A DNA stretch of 10,732 nt from contig JAEZEY010000178.1 in the NCBI GenBank assembly GCA_023432845.1, positions 1-10,732 of the forward strand, given 5' to 3'. Origin of the DNA: Pseudomonadota bacterium. GTDB lineage: Bacteria; Pseudomonadota; Alphaproteobacteria; Rhizobiales; Xanthobacteraceae. The translations under genes and the position numbers were made by a program. The notes beneath the pieces are model-generated. The model was not told the DNA's origin, did not search any database, and saw only the letters and a program-made list of their open reading frames with translations. Shown here piece by piece: positions 1 through 8,065 of the stretch (its first letter is position 1; the number at the start of each line of letters is the position of its first letter).

Positions 1-161
1 CCTTTGTGGTGATCACCCATTATCAGCGGCTACTCGATTACATCGTGCCGGACTTCGTGCATGTGCTGTCGAAGGGCCGCATCGTGCGGAGCGGTGGCAA
101 GGAACTGGCGATGGAGCTCGAAGAGAAGGGCTACGCGCAATATCAGGACGAGGCGGCGTAA
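1..161 (+). CDS. sufC: Fe-S cluster assembly ATPase SufC, C-terminal end (5' part outside window)
   Basis: Only the last 52 residues are present, read in the frame that starts at base 3 and ends with TAA at 159-161. The piece begins FVVITHYQRLLDYIVPDFVH and continues with a VLSKGRIVRSGGKELA-type stretch. This is the region of SufC just after Walker B, with the H-loop histidine in ITHYQRLL. SufC is the cytosolic ABC-type ATPase that works with SufB and SufD as the scaffold for Fe-S cluster assembly. The C-terminal end looks complete and ordinary. In suf operons sufD normally follows sufC within a few bases; here a palindromic repeat and a convergent gene follow instead. Identity is firm from the conserved segment, although the Walker A and signature motifs lie outside the window. 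Confidence 0.9.
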   Translation, partial: FVVITHYQRLLDYIVPDFVHVLSKGRIVRSGGKELAMELEEKGYAQYQDEAA

Positions 162-170
162 GTTTTCTTT

Positions 171-276
171 TGTCATTCCGGACGTCGCGAAAGCGGCGAC
201 CCGGAATCCAGTCACGAGCGCTGTGTCTGCGTCTGGATTCCGGGTTCGCGGGCAAAAGCCCGCGCCCCGGAATGAC
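171..276. repeat. Nested palindromic intergenic repeat (about 106 bp)
   Basis: The outer arms GTCATTCCGG (172-181) and CCGGAATGAC (267-276) are exact inverted copies. So are the inner arms CCCGGAATCCA (200-210) and TGGATTCCGGG (234-244). Each side holds a small hairpin of its own: GTCGC/GCGAC at 184-200, and GCGGGC-AAAA-GCCCGC at 248-263. The whole can fold as a cruciform or a branched RNA. It fills the space between the convergent ends of sufC and the cupin gene and could stop transcription from both sides. From memory, elements with GTCATTCCGG ends and GGAATCCA/TGGATTCC cores are common in Bradyrhizobium- and Rhodopseudomonas-type genomes. That family link is recall; the structure is seen directly. 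Confidence 0.85.
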
Positions 277-282
277 GGACAA

Positions 283-774
283 TCACCCCTTATGGATCGG
301 GTCGATCCAGGCGACATTTTCCGGCTTCTCGACCGGCTCGATGTCGAGATTGACCACGACGGCCTCGTTGTCGGAGCGGACCAGGACGCATTCCAGCACC
401 TCGTCCGGGCTGGCGTTGATCTCCTGATGCGGCACGAAAGGGGGTACGTAGATGAAATCGCCCGGCCCGGCCTCAGCGGTGAATTCGAGGTGCTCGCCCC
501 AGCGCATGCGCGCCTTGCCGCGAATAACGTAGATCACGCTCTCGAGTTCGCCGTGATGGTGCGCGCCGGTCTTGGCATTGGGATGGATGTGGACGGTACC
601 GGCCCACAGCTTCTGCGCGCCGACGCGCGCGGCGTTGATCGCCGCCTTGCGGTCCATGCCGGGGGTCGAGGCGGTATTCGGGTCGAGCGAATTGCCCGGG
701 ACGACGCGGACGCCGTCGTGCTTCCACTTCGGCTCCTTGGAATGATCGTGCGAGTGGTCGTGATCGAGGCCCAT
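283..774 (-). CDS. Cupin-domain protein with histidine-rich N-terminus, downstream of trpE
   Basis: This 163-residue protein has a single cupin barrel and no signal peptide. Cupin motif 1 is GAHHHGELESVIYVIRG at 70-86, with likely metal ligands H72, H74 and E78. Motif 2 is GDFIYVPPFVPHQEIN at 105-120, with H116 as the fourth ligand. A set of four metal ligands of this kind normally holds Fe, Mn, Ni or Zn. The first eleven residues carry alternating histidines (HDHSHDH) that could bind or deliver metal. The start ATG has a strong AAGGAG ribosome site (782-787 in plus coordinates) at 7 nt spacing, inside the 21-bp gap after trpE, so the two genes are probably cotranscribed. Its substrate cannot be read from sequence: cupins include dioxygenases, isomerases and sugar-binding proteins. 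The fold is firm and the role unknown. Confidence 0.88.
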   Translation of the reverse strand: MGLDHDHSHDHSKEPKWKHDGVRVVPGNSLDPNTASTPGMDRKAAINAARVGAQKLWAGTVHIHPNAKTGAHHHGELESVIYVIRGKARMRWGEHLEFTAEAGPGDFIYVPPFVPHQEINASPDEVLECVLVRSDNEAVVVNLDIEPVEKPENVAWIDPIHKG

Positions 775-795
775 CGAGCTTCTCCTTGTATTCCG

Positions 796-2313
796 CTATT
801 GCCCGCGTTTGGCCGTGCTGGCGAAGCGCCTTGCTTCTTCCGCCGCGCGGAACAGGGCCTTGGCCTTGTTGACGCATTCCTGCTGTTCGGAGGCCGGATT
901 GGAATCGGCGACGATACCGGCGCCGGCCTGCACATACATCTTGCCGTCCTTCACCAAAGCGGTGCGCAGCACGATGCAGGTGTCCATCTCGCCGGCGGCC
1001 GAGAAATAGCCGACGCAGCCCGCGTAAAGGCCGCGCTTGTCTTTCTCGAGTTCGTCGATGATCTCCATGGCGCGCACCTTCGGCGCGCCGGACGTGGTGC
1101 CGGCGGGAAAACCGGCGGCCAGCGCATCGAGCGCATCGTATTTCGGGTCGAGCTTGCCCTCGACGTTCGAGACGATGTGCATGACGTGGCTGTAGCGCTC
1201 GATGAAGAACTTGTCGGTGACCTTGACGCTGCCGATCGACGAGACGCGGCCGACATCGTTGTGGCCGAGATCGAGCAGCATCAGATGCTCGGCGCATTCC
1301 TTCGGATCGGCGAGCAGCTCGGCCTCGTAGGCCTTGTCCTCGTGCGGCGTCGCCCCCCGGGGCCGCGTGCCGGCGATGGGGCGGATGGTGACGACGTCGT
1401 TCGACACCTTGACCAGGATTTCCGGGCTCGAACCCGATACGGCGAAACTGCCGAAATCGAGGAAATAGAGATAAGGTGAGGGATTGGTGCGGCGGAGCGC
1501 GCGATAGAGCGAGAACGCCGGCAGCGAGAACGGCGCTTCGAAGCGCTGCGCCAGCACAATCTGGAACGCATCGCCGGCGGCGATGTACTCCTTGGCGCGC
1601 TTGACCATCGTCTCGTATTCGGCCGGCGTGGTGTTGGACACCGGCGGTACGTCGAGCGGGCCCTCCACATATTCGGACAGCGCCTTGTCGAGCGGACGGT
1701 CGAGCGCATCGACCACCGATGAGAGCCGCTCGGTCGCGCGAGTCAGCGCCACCTTGGCATCGACGCCCTTCTCGGGTCGCACGGGTGTTACGACGGTAAT
1801 GGAGTCCTTTACGGCGTCGAACACCACGACGATGGTCGGCCGCATCATGATGGCGTCGGGAATGCCGATCGGATCCGGCTTCACCGCCGGCAGTTCTTCG
1901 ATCAGCCGCACCGTGTCGTAGCCGAGATAGCCGAACACGCCGGCCGCCATCGGCGGCAGCGCCTCGGGCAGATCGATGCGGCTTTCGGCAATCAGCGCGC
2001 GCAGCGCCGTCAGAGGCGCCTCCAAGCAGGGCACGAAAGCATCGGGCTTGCTGCGCGCCGAACGGTTGATCTCGGCCCTGGTGCCGTTAGCCCGCCAGAC
2101 GAGGTCGGGCTCGATGCCGATGATCGAATGGCGGCCGCGCACCGCACCGCCTTCGACCGACTCGAGCAGGAAGCTCATCGCTTTGCCGCCGCCGACCTTG
2201 AGAAAGGCCGACACCGGCGTCTCCAGGTCGGCGACGAGGGTCGTCCACACCACCTGCGGCTCGCCGCGATAGTAGCATTCCGCGAAAGCGCTTTCGGACG
2301 GTTCGATCTGCAT
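796..2313 (-). CDS. trpE: Anthranilate synthase component I
   Basis: TrpE converts chorismate to anthranilate, the first committed step of tryptophan synthesis, using ammonia supplied by the glutaminase TrpG. The 505 residues match an unfused TrpE rather than the TrpE-TrpG fusion of Rhizobium and Brucella. The N-terminal domain holds the LLES motif (49-52) and RHSIIG (61-66), which form the tryptophan feedback site in known enzymes. The chorismate-binding domain shows DAFQIVLAQR (248-257), SSPEIL (295-300), RPIAGTRPRG (311-320), the active-site histidine in SHVMHIVSNVEG (375-386), FPAGTTSGAPK (402-412) and GAGIVADSNPASE (464-476). One oddity is DLGHND at 348-353, where TrpE and PabB normally have DLxRND. 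No leader peptide with clustered Trp codons is seen upstream, and the ATG has only a weak ribosome site. No trpG follows; a cupin gene does. Confidence 0.97.
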   Translation of the reverse strand: MQIEPSESAFAECYYRGEPQVVWTTLVADLETPVSAFLKVGGGKAMSFLLESVEGGAVRGRHSIIGIEPDLVWRANGTRAEINRSARSKPDAFVPCLEAPLTALRALIAESRIDLPEALPPMAAGVFGYLGYDTVRLIEELPAVKPDPIGIPDAIMMRPTIVVVFDAVKDSITVVTPVRPEKGVDAKVALTRATERLSSVVDALDRPLDKALSEYVEGPLDVPPVSNTTPAEYETMVKRAKEYIAAGDAFQIVLAQRFEAPFSLPAFSLYRALRRTNPSPYLYFLDFGSFAVSGSSPEILVKVSNDVVTIRPIAGTRPRGATPHEDKAYEAELLADPKECAEHLMLLDLGHNDVGRVSSIGSVKVTDKFFIERYSHVMHIVSNVEGKLDPKYDALDALAAGFPAGTTSGAPKVRAMEIIDELEKDKRGLYAGCVGYFSAAGEMDTCIVLRTALVKDGKMYVQAGAGIVADSNPASEQQECVNKAKALFRAAEEARRFASTAKRGQ

Positions 2314-2328
2314 TACGGGCCTGACGGC

Positions 2329-2431
2329 GCTAGAGCCTTTCCGGCTTTGATAAAATCATCGCCGGGGCTCTAGCTTTATGTTTTGAAGCGTTTTCTTCAC
2401 GCGAACCGGCTTCCACTTCGCTCGAAAACGC
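2329..2431. repeat. Two-hairpin intergenic repeat between ppiD and trpE
   Basis: There are two adjacent inverted repeats. The first pairs GCTAGAGCC (2329-2337) with GGCTCTAGC (2366-2374), and continues with CCGGC (2341-2345) and GCCGG (2361-2365) around an AT-rich loop that itself contains TGAT/ATCA. The second pairs GCGTTTTC (2388-2395) with GAAAACGC (2424-2431), and inside it GCGAA (2401-2405) with TTCGC (2417-2421). On the minus strand the element begins just after the ppiD stop codon and ends 15 bp before the trpE start, so it forms almost the whole 120-bp gap. I recall closely similar sequences, with GCGTTTTCGAGCGAAGTGG-type starts and CTAGAGCC hairpins, as dispersed repeats in Bradyrhizobium relatives. 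In transcripts it could act as a processing site, partial terminator or stabilising structure. Confidence 0.8.
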
Positions 2432-2433
2432 TC

Positions 2434-4344
2434 TCAGTTATTGGCCTGACCGCCGACCACCTGGTTGACCGCCTGCTGATTGATCGACACGCCCAGATCG
2501 TTTTCGAGGCGGGCGAGATACTGGCCGATAATGTCGTCGGCGTAGGAGGCCTGCAGGTTCGCCTTCAACTGATCGGGGCTTGCGCCCTGCGGATCGATCG
2601 GCGGCACGCTGACTTCTGTGACGCGGAAGATATAGCGGCGATCGCCATTATCGCTGTCGGCGACGCCGAACTCGTCCTTGCCGGTCTTGAATGCGGCATC
2701 CGACACGGCGGCGGGCAGGCCGCCAGCGGCCTGGCCACGCTGCAGGCCGAACGCGGTCTCGACCTTCAGCCCGTTCTCGGACGCGAGTTGCGCCAGCGCC
2801 ATGCCACCCTTCAGTCGGCCGAGCATGTCGTCGGCGGTAGCCTTCAGCCGCTTGGCAAGCTCATCGGCACGCCAGCGCGCGACCACCTGATCCTTGACCT
2901 CGTCCAGCGTGCGCTCGCGCGAGCGCGTGATGCCGGTGACATCGTAATAGAGAAAGCCGCCGTCCGGCAGTTGCAGCGCTTCGCTGTCGATACCGACGTC
3001 GCTGCCGAACACGGCCCCGATCACATCGGGCGAGCGCGGAATGGCCGCAACCGGCGTGCCGTCCGGCGCGCGGCCGGCGCGATCAACGGCGTCGACCTCA
3101 GTCGCTTTCAGGTTCAGCTTCTTGGCGGTTTCGGCGAGCGTCGAGCCGGCGGCGCGCTCGTCCTCGATTTTGTCGCGCAGATCGTGGATCTCGTTGCGGG
3201 CGCGCTGTTCGGCGAGCTGCTGCTTGATCTCCGACGCGACCTCTTCATAGCTCTTCTGTGAGCCGGGCTCGATCTTGCCGACGCTGACGAGCACCGTGCC
3301 GAAGCGGCCCTTGATCGGCGCGCTGACCTGGCCGGTCTGTGCCGAGAAGGCGGCATCGGCGACCGCGGGGTCGATGATGTCGCGCTTCGTCACCAGGCCA
3401 AGGTCCGTGTCCGAGGCGTTGAGGCCGCGCTCCTTGACGATATCGTCGAAGGTTGCGCCTTTCTTGATCTTCTCATCCGCCGCGGCCGCATCTTCGGCCT
3501 TCGGGAAGACGATCTGGCGGACCTCGCGCTTCTCGGCTACGCCGAAGCTCTCCTTGCGTTGGTCGTAGAAGGCCTTGGCATCCGCATCCGAAATGGCGTC
3601 CGGCTTGGCGAGTTCGGCCGGGGTCAGCGCCAGAAGCGTCGCCTTGCGATATTCGGGTGCCCGGAACATGACCTTGCGCTCGTCGAAATACTTCGACAGA
3701 TCTTCGGCACTTGGTTCCGGAATGTTGCCGGCCTGCGCCTCGCCGAGCAGAACGTATTCGATCGAACGGCGCTCGTTCTGATAGCGGTTGACCGCATCGA
3801 CCATGGTCTTCGGCACCGGCAGATCGCCGCTGACGCTGTGCGCGATCTGGCGGCGCAACAGCACATTGCGCTGCTCGGCGACGTAGCGCTGCTCGCTGAA
3901 GCCGGCGTTGCGGATGATCTGCTCGAAGCGGCCGCGGTCGAACTGGCCGTTGAGTCCCTTGAAGTTCGGATCGTCCATGATGCGGTCGGCGATGGTCTTG
4001 TCCGACAGGCCGAGACGCAGATTGCGCGCCTCTAAGTCGAGCGCGGCCTCCGCCAGCATCTGGCCGAGGAAACGCTGGTCGAGGCCGAGGCCGCGCGCCT
4101 GGTCCGGCGTGATCGGACGACGCAACTGCTGACTGAGCTGCTGCACCTTGTCGGTATAGAACTGACGGAACTGCTCAATGGAAATGTCGGTGCCGCCGAT
4201 CTTGGCGACCGAATTGGCGCCAAAGCCGCGGAAGATGTCGCCGATGCCCCATACCGCGAAGGAAATGATCAGGAAGCCCATGATCACGGCCATCACGGCT
4301 TTGCCGAGCCAGGTGGACGTGGCCTTGTGAATACCGCGCAGCAT
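2434..4344 (-). CDS. ppiD: Membrane-anchored periplasmic PpiD-type chaperone (SurA N-terminal domain, parvulin-type)
   Basis: This 636-residue protein is close to the usual PpiD length of about 620-640. A short basic cytoplasmic N-terminus leads into one membrane segment at about 15-36 (AVMAVIMGFLIISFAVWGIG), so the bulk faces the periplasm. A SurA-N-like helical region spans about 45-200 (FRQFYTDKVQQLSQQLRRPI and onward). A parvulin-like domain follows at about 271-360, with REVRQIVF at its start and GRFGTVLVSVGKI at its end. A long C-terminal region completes it. PpiD assists folding of proteins emerging from the Sec translocon; many family members have weak or no prolyl isomerase activity, and I cannot tell activity here. 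A promoter is visible upstream. The TGA at 2434-2436 lies directly against the repeat that leads to trpE, so ppiD and trpE may share a transcript. Confidence 0.93.
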   Translation of the reverse strand: MLRGIHKATSTWLGKAVMAVIMGFLIISFAVWGIGDIFRGFGANSVAKIGGTDISIEQFRQFYTDKVQQLSQQLRRPITPDQARGLGLDQRFLGQMLAEAALDLEARNLRLGLSDKTIADRIMDDPNFKGLNGQFDRGRFEQIIRNAGFSEQRYVAEQRNVLLRRQIAHSVSGDLPVPKTMVDAVNRYQNERRSIEYVLLGEAQAGNIPEPSAEDLSKYFDERKVMFRAPEYRKATLLALTPAELAKPDAISDADAKAFYDQRKESFGVAEKREVRQIVFPKAEDAAAADEKIKKGATFDDIVKERGLNASDTDLGLVTKRDIIDPAVADAAFSAQTGQVSAPIKGRFGTVLVSVGKIEPGSQKSYEEVASEIKQQLAEQRARNEIHDLRDKIEDERAAGSTLAETAKKLNLKATEVDAVDRAGRAPDGTPVAAIPRSPDVIGAVFGSDVGIDSEALQLPDGGFLYYDVTGITRSRERTLDEVKDQVVARWRADELAKRLKATADDMLGRLKGGMALAQLASENGLKVETAFGLQRGQAAGGLPAAVSDAAFKTGKDEFGVADSDNGDRRYIFRVTEVSVPPIDPQGASPDQLKANLQASYADDIIGQYLARLENDLGVSINQQAVNQVVGGQANN

Positions 4345-4391
4345 GAGCGTTCCGTTTCGTTCGCAATTCAGGGGAAATCAGAGGCCGGGCC

Positions 4392-4420
4392 CTTATAGGG
4401 ATGGGCCCAACTCCTTGCAA
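4392..4420 (-). promoter_or_regulatory. Sigma70-type promoter for ppiD
   Basis: Read on the minus strand, a -35 element TTGCAA (4415-4420) and a -10 element TATAAG (4392-4397) are separated by exactly 17 bp. This puts transcription start near 4385 and gives a leader of about 40 nt before the ppiD ATG at 4344. The spacing and hexamers are good for a housekeeping promoter in a GC-rich alphaproteobacterium. The prediction is from sequence only. The -35 hexamer is itself palindromic and sits at the edge of the neighbouring hairpin. Confidence 0.55.
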
Positions 4421-4461
4421 CGCCACGGAGAACCCCGGAAAGCGGGGCGTGCGTCGCAAGG
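4413..4461. other. Imperfect palindrome in the ppiD-tpiA divergent region
   Basis: The outer arms CCTTGC (4413-4418) and GCAAGG (4456-4461) are inverted copies. The core is a tight stem CCCCG (4433-4437), loop GAAAG, then CGGGG (4443-4447). One outer arm covers most of the predicted ppiD -35 element. No T-run follows on either strand, so it does not look like a terminator. It may be an operator or an RNA structure in the tpiA leader; nothing in the sequence decides between these. Confidence 0.45.
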
Positions 4462-4532
4462 ACACTATGGCGCAGGCAGGCCGCGTTTGCTAACCGCAGA
4501 CGGAAATTCGGGCGGAAACAGGGTGATAGCCA

Positions 4533-5291
4533 ATGGTGTCGGGACAAATTCGGCCGCTGGTCGCGGGCAACTGGAAAATGAACGGGCTCGCGGCCTCGAT
4601 GAGCGAACTCGACGGCATGAAGAAGGGCGCGGCTGATCTGGCCGGCAAGGCCGACCTGATGATCTGCCCCCCGGCGACGCTGATCGCGCAATTCAATTGG
4701 GCGACCAAGGATTCGAGCCTGATTATCGGCGGCCAGGACTGCCACGCCAAGGCGTCCGGGGCGCACACAGGCGACGTGTCGGCTGAAATGCTGGCGGACG
4801 CTGGCGCCAAGGCAGTGATTGTCGGCCATTCTGAGCGCCGCACCGATCATAAGGAAAGCAACGCCGAGGTGAAGGCCAAGGCGGAAGCGGCCTGGCGGGC
4901 GGGGCTCACGGCCATCGTCTGCGTCGGCGAGCAGCGCGCCGAGCGCGAGGCGGGCAAGACGCTTCAGGTCGTCGGTGAGCAATTGGCCGGCTCGCTCCCG
5001 GATGGCGCGACCGCGGACAATCTGGTCGTGGCCTATGAGCCGGTCTGGGCCATCGGCACCGGGCTGACGCCGACCCCGGCGGACGTCGCCGAGGTTCATG
5101 CTTTCATCCGCAAGACGTTGACCGACCGGTTTCATGACCGAGGGGCAGGTGTGCGGATCCTCTACGGCGGGTCGGTGAAGCCCTCCAATGCAGGTGAGTT
5201 GCTCACCATTGCCCATGTCAACGGCGCCCTGGTCGGCGGTGCGAGCCTGAAGGCGGAGGATTTCCTCGGAATCGCCGCGGTTTACCGCTAG
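4533..5291 (+). CDS. tpiA: Triosephosphate isomerase
   Basis: TpiA interconverts dihydroxyacetone phosphate and glyceraldehyde 3-phosphate in glycolysis and gluconeogenesis, in the cytosol and as a dimer. The 252 residues give a normal full-length enzyme. All key motifs are present: GNWKMNG (12-18) with the substrate lysine K15, VIVGHSERR (96-103 region) with the electrophilic H99, VAYEPVWAIGTG (166-177) with the catalytic base E169 and the start of the flexible loop, and the phosphate-binding segments YGGSVKPSN (211-219) and GALVGGASL (231-239). The ATG at 4533 has an ACAGGG element about 10 nt upstream and begins two residues before the conserved N-terminal strand. It is divergent from ppiD and precedes secG by 154 bp with no obvious terminator between them. 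Confidence 0.98.
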   Translation: MVSGQIRPLVAGNWKMNGLAASMSELDGMKKGAADLAGKADLMICPPATLIAQFNWATKDSSLIIGGQDCHAKASGAHTGDVSAEMLADAGAKAVIVGHSERRTDHKESNAEVKAKAEAAWRAGLTAIVCVGEQRAEREAGKTLQVVGEQLAGSLPDGATADNLVVAYEPVWAIGTGLTPTPADVAEVHAFIRKTLTDRFHDRGAGVRILYGGSVKPSNAGELLTIAHVNGALVGGASLKAEDFLGIAAVYR

Positions 5292-5366
5292 GCGAGCGAA
5301 ACCGGGCTGGGCAGGCCGGGCGGGTGGAAATCGCCCGCGCGATCGTGTAGAGACCGCCGCGAATTC

Positions 5367-5373
5367 CTATATT
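5367..5373 (+). promoter_or_regulatory. Possible -10 element upstream of secG
   Basis: CTATATT lies in the tpiA-secG gap, followed by a GC-rich discriminator. It is the most A/T-rich stretch of that gap and resembles the -10 element used by alphaproteobacterial housekeeping sigma. No matching TTGAC-like -35 is seen 16-18 bp upstream, so this may be chance. If real, the leader would be roughly 65-70 nt. Confidence 0.25.
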
Positions 5374-5445
5374 GCGGGCGATAGGCGCCGGAATGGCAGC
5401 TTGGCCTGCCGGCTTCGACCTGATTTTGCGAACGGACGTCCTGAG

Positions 5446-5829
5446 ATGCAGCACGTAATCATTGTCATCCACCTGATGCTGGTGCTCGCCCTGATCGGCG
5501 TGGTGCTGCTGCAGCGCTCCGAAGGCGGCGGGCTCGGTATCGGCGGCGGCGGCGGCGGCAACTTCATGTCCAGCCGTGGCACCACGAACGTCCTCACCCG
5601 CAGCACCGCGATCCTGGCCGGCCTGTTCTTCGCAACCAGTCTGATCCTCTCGATTCTGGCCGGCATGAACCGTGCGCCGACCTCGATCCTGCAGGGCAGC
5701 ACGCCGGCGCCAGCCAGCGCGCCGGGTTCGGCGCCGCCGCTCGGGACCGGCAGCGGCGGCCTGCTCAATCAGCTTGGCGGCGGCCAGCCGTCGACGCCTT
5801 CGGGACCCCAGGTTCCGCAATCGAAATAG
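5446..5829 (+). CDS. secG: Preprotein translocase subunit SecG
   Basis: SecG is the small accessory subunit of the SecYEG protein-export channel in the inner membrane. The chosen start is the ATG at 5446, giving 127 residues; the upstream extension to TTG at 5401 adds a charged, unconserved stretch before the first membrane helix. Helix 1 is at about 4-23 (VIIVIHLMLVLALIGVVLLQ). It is followed by the family signature QRSEGGG and an extended glycine run (GIGGGGGGNFMSSRG, 31-45). Helix 2 is at about 53-73. The tail (75-127) is rich in Pro, Ser, Gly and Ala and looks disordered, as is common in alphaproteobacterial SecG. Placement between tpiA and pyrG is the familiar order in this group. A strong terminator follows. 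Confidence 0.95.
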   Translation: MQHVIIVIHLMLVLALIGVVLLQRSEGGGLGIGGGGGGNFMSSRGTTNVLTRSTAILAGLFFATSLILSILAGMNRAPTSILQGSTPAPASAPGSAPPLGTGSGGLLNQLGGGQPSTPSGPQVPQSK

Positions 5830-5836
5830 CCGCAAA

Positions 5837-5863
5837 AGAAGGGCCGGGAACTCCGGCCCTTCT
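5837..5863 (+). terminator. Rho-independent terminator after secG
   Basis: An 11-bp perfect stem, AGAAGGGCCGG (5837-5847) with CCGGCCCTTCT (5853-5863), surrounds a 5-nt loop GAACT and begins 7 bp after the secG stop codon. An A-rich stretch precedes it and a short CAGTTT tail follows. The stem is strong but the T-tract is modest. It should separate tpiA-secG transcription from pyrG. Confidence 0.8.
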
Positions 5864-6022
5864 CAGTTTGGCGGCCATGATGCGGACATCACACGTCAGC
5901 CGGCGCGAGCCCCGGTCCGCGCCTCTATTCGCGCACGAAAGAACCGATGCAAAAGCTTCCGATTTCACGACTTTTTCACGCTACGCACAGGTGCGGGGCA
6001 GGCAATCGCATTTCGCTCTCCC

Positions 6023-6034
6023 CGAATCGATTCG
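6023..6034. promoter_or_regulatory. 12-bp palindrome with two GANTC sites upstream of pyrG
   Basis: CGAATCGATTCG is a perfect 12-bp palindrome ending 22 bp before the pyrG ATG. It contains GAATC and GATTC back to back, both matching the GANTC target of the CcrM methyltransferase, which marks cell-cycle stage in alphaproteobacteria. It lies in the core promoter or leader of pyrG. Whether it acts as an operator, a methylation-sensitive site or neither is not shown. No clear -35/-10 pair was found in the 193-bp gap. Confidence 0.4.
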
Positions 6035-6056
6035 TGGCGTCTAGAGGTTAGGCCCC

Positions 6057-7685
<1,629 letters not shown>

Positions 7686-7731
7686 TCCACTGCGCAAGCC
7701 GTTCTGCTTAAGCACTTGAAGGGAAGCGTCC

Positions 7732-8058
7732 ATGATCTACGAGCTTCGCGTTTATCGCTGCATCCCGGGCCGGCTGCCCGCTCTGTTCAAGCGTTTCGAG
7801 ACGGCGACCCTGAGGATCTGGGACAAGCATGGCATCAAGCAGGCCGGCTTCTGGACGACGCTGATCGGCGAATCCAACATGGATCTGACCTACATGCTCA
7901 AGTGGGAATCGCTGGCCGACCGTGAAAAGCGTTGGGACGCCTTCATGTCGGACCCGGAATGGATCCAGGCCCGAGCCGAATCCGAAAAGGACGGACTGAT
8001 CGTCGCCAATATCGCCAGCAGCTTCCTTACGCCGACGGCGTTCTCTGCAGCGAAGTAG
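7732..8058 (+). CDS. NIPSNAP-family protein
   Basis: This small protein of 108 residues has no signal peptide or membrane segment. It starts with MIYELRVYRCIPGRLPALF, the typical NIPSNAP opening (YELRxY, then PG). It continues with a KHGIKQAGFWTTLIGESN stretch and YMLKWESLADREKRWDAF (54-71), also typical. The fold expected for the family is a dimeric alpha/beta barrel of the ferredoxin-like type. Bacterial NIPSNAP proteins mostly lack a known reaction, so I give none. GAAGGGA (7718-7724) at 7 nt spacing supports the ATG. The stop codon is 7 bp before the next gene, so the two are very likely translated together. Confidence 0.87.
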   Translation: MIYELRVYRCIPGRLPALFKRFETATLRIWDKHGIKQAGFWTTLIGESNMDLTYMLKWESLADREKRWDAFMSDPEWIQARAESEKDGLIVANIASSFLTPTAFSAAK

Positions 8059-8065
8059 CGGCGAG

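Noticed and set aside
171..276. Insertion sequence or CRISPR-like array at the first repeat
   Set aside because: No transposase frame, no target-site duplication and no regular repeat-spacer pattern; it is a single palindromic element.
61..1479. 472-codon open frame on the plus strand across the sufC end, the repeat, the cupin gene and trpE
   Set aside because: It spans several unrelated genes and an intergenic repeat in a frame that matches none of them. The real genes there have clear motifs on the known strands.
2383..3261. 292-codon open frame on the plus strand opposite ppiD
   Set aside because: It starts inside the hairpin repeat and mirrors ppiD; low-complexity Arg/Ala/Leu composition is typical of an antisense shadow.
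5322..5346. GC hairpin (GCGGG/CCCGC type) after tpiA, considered as a terminator
   Set aside because: The stem is only about 5 bp with a long loop and there is no T-tract; tpiA may well read into secG.
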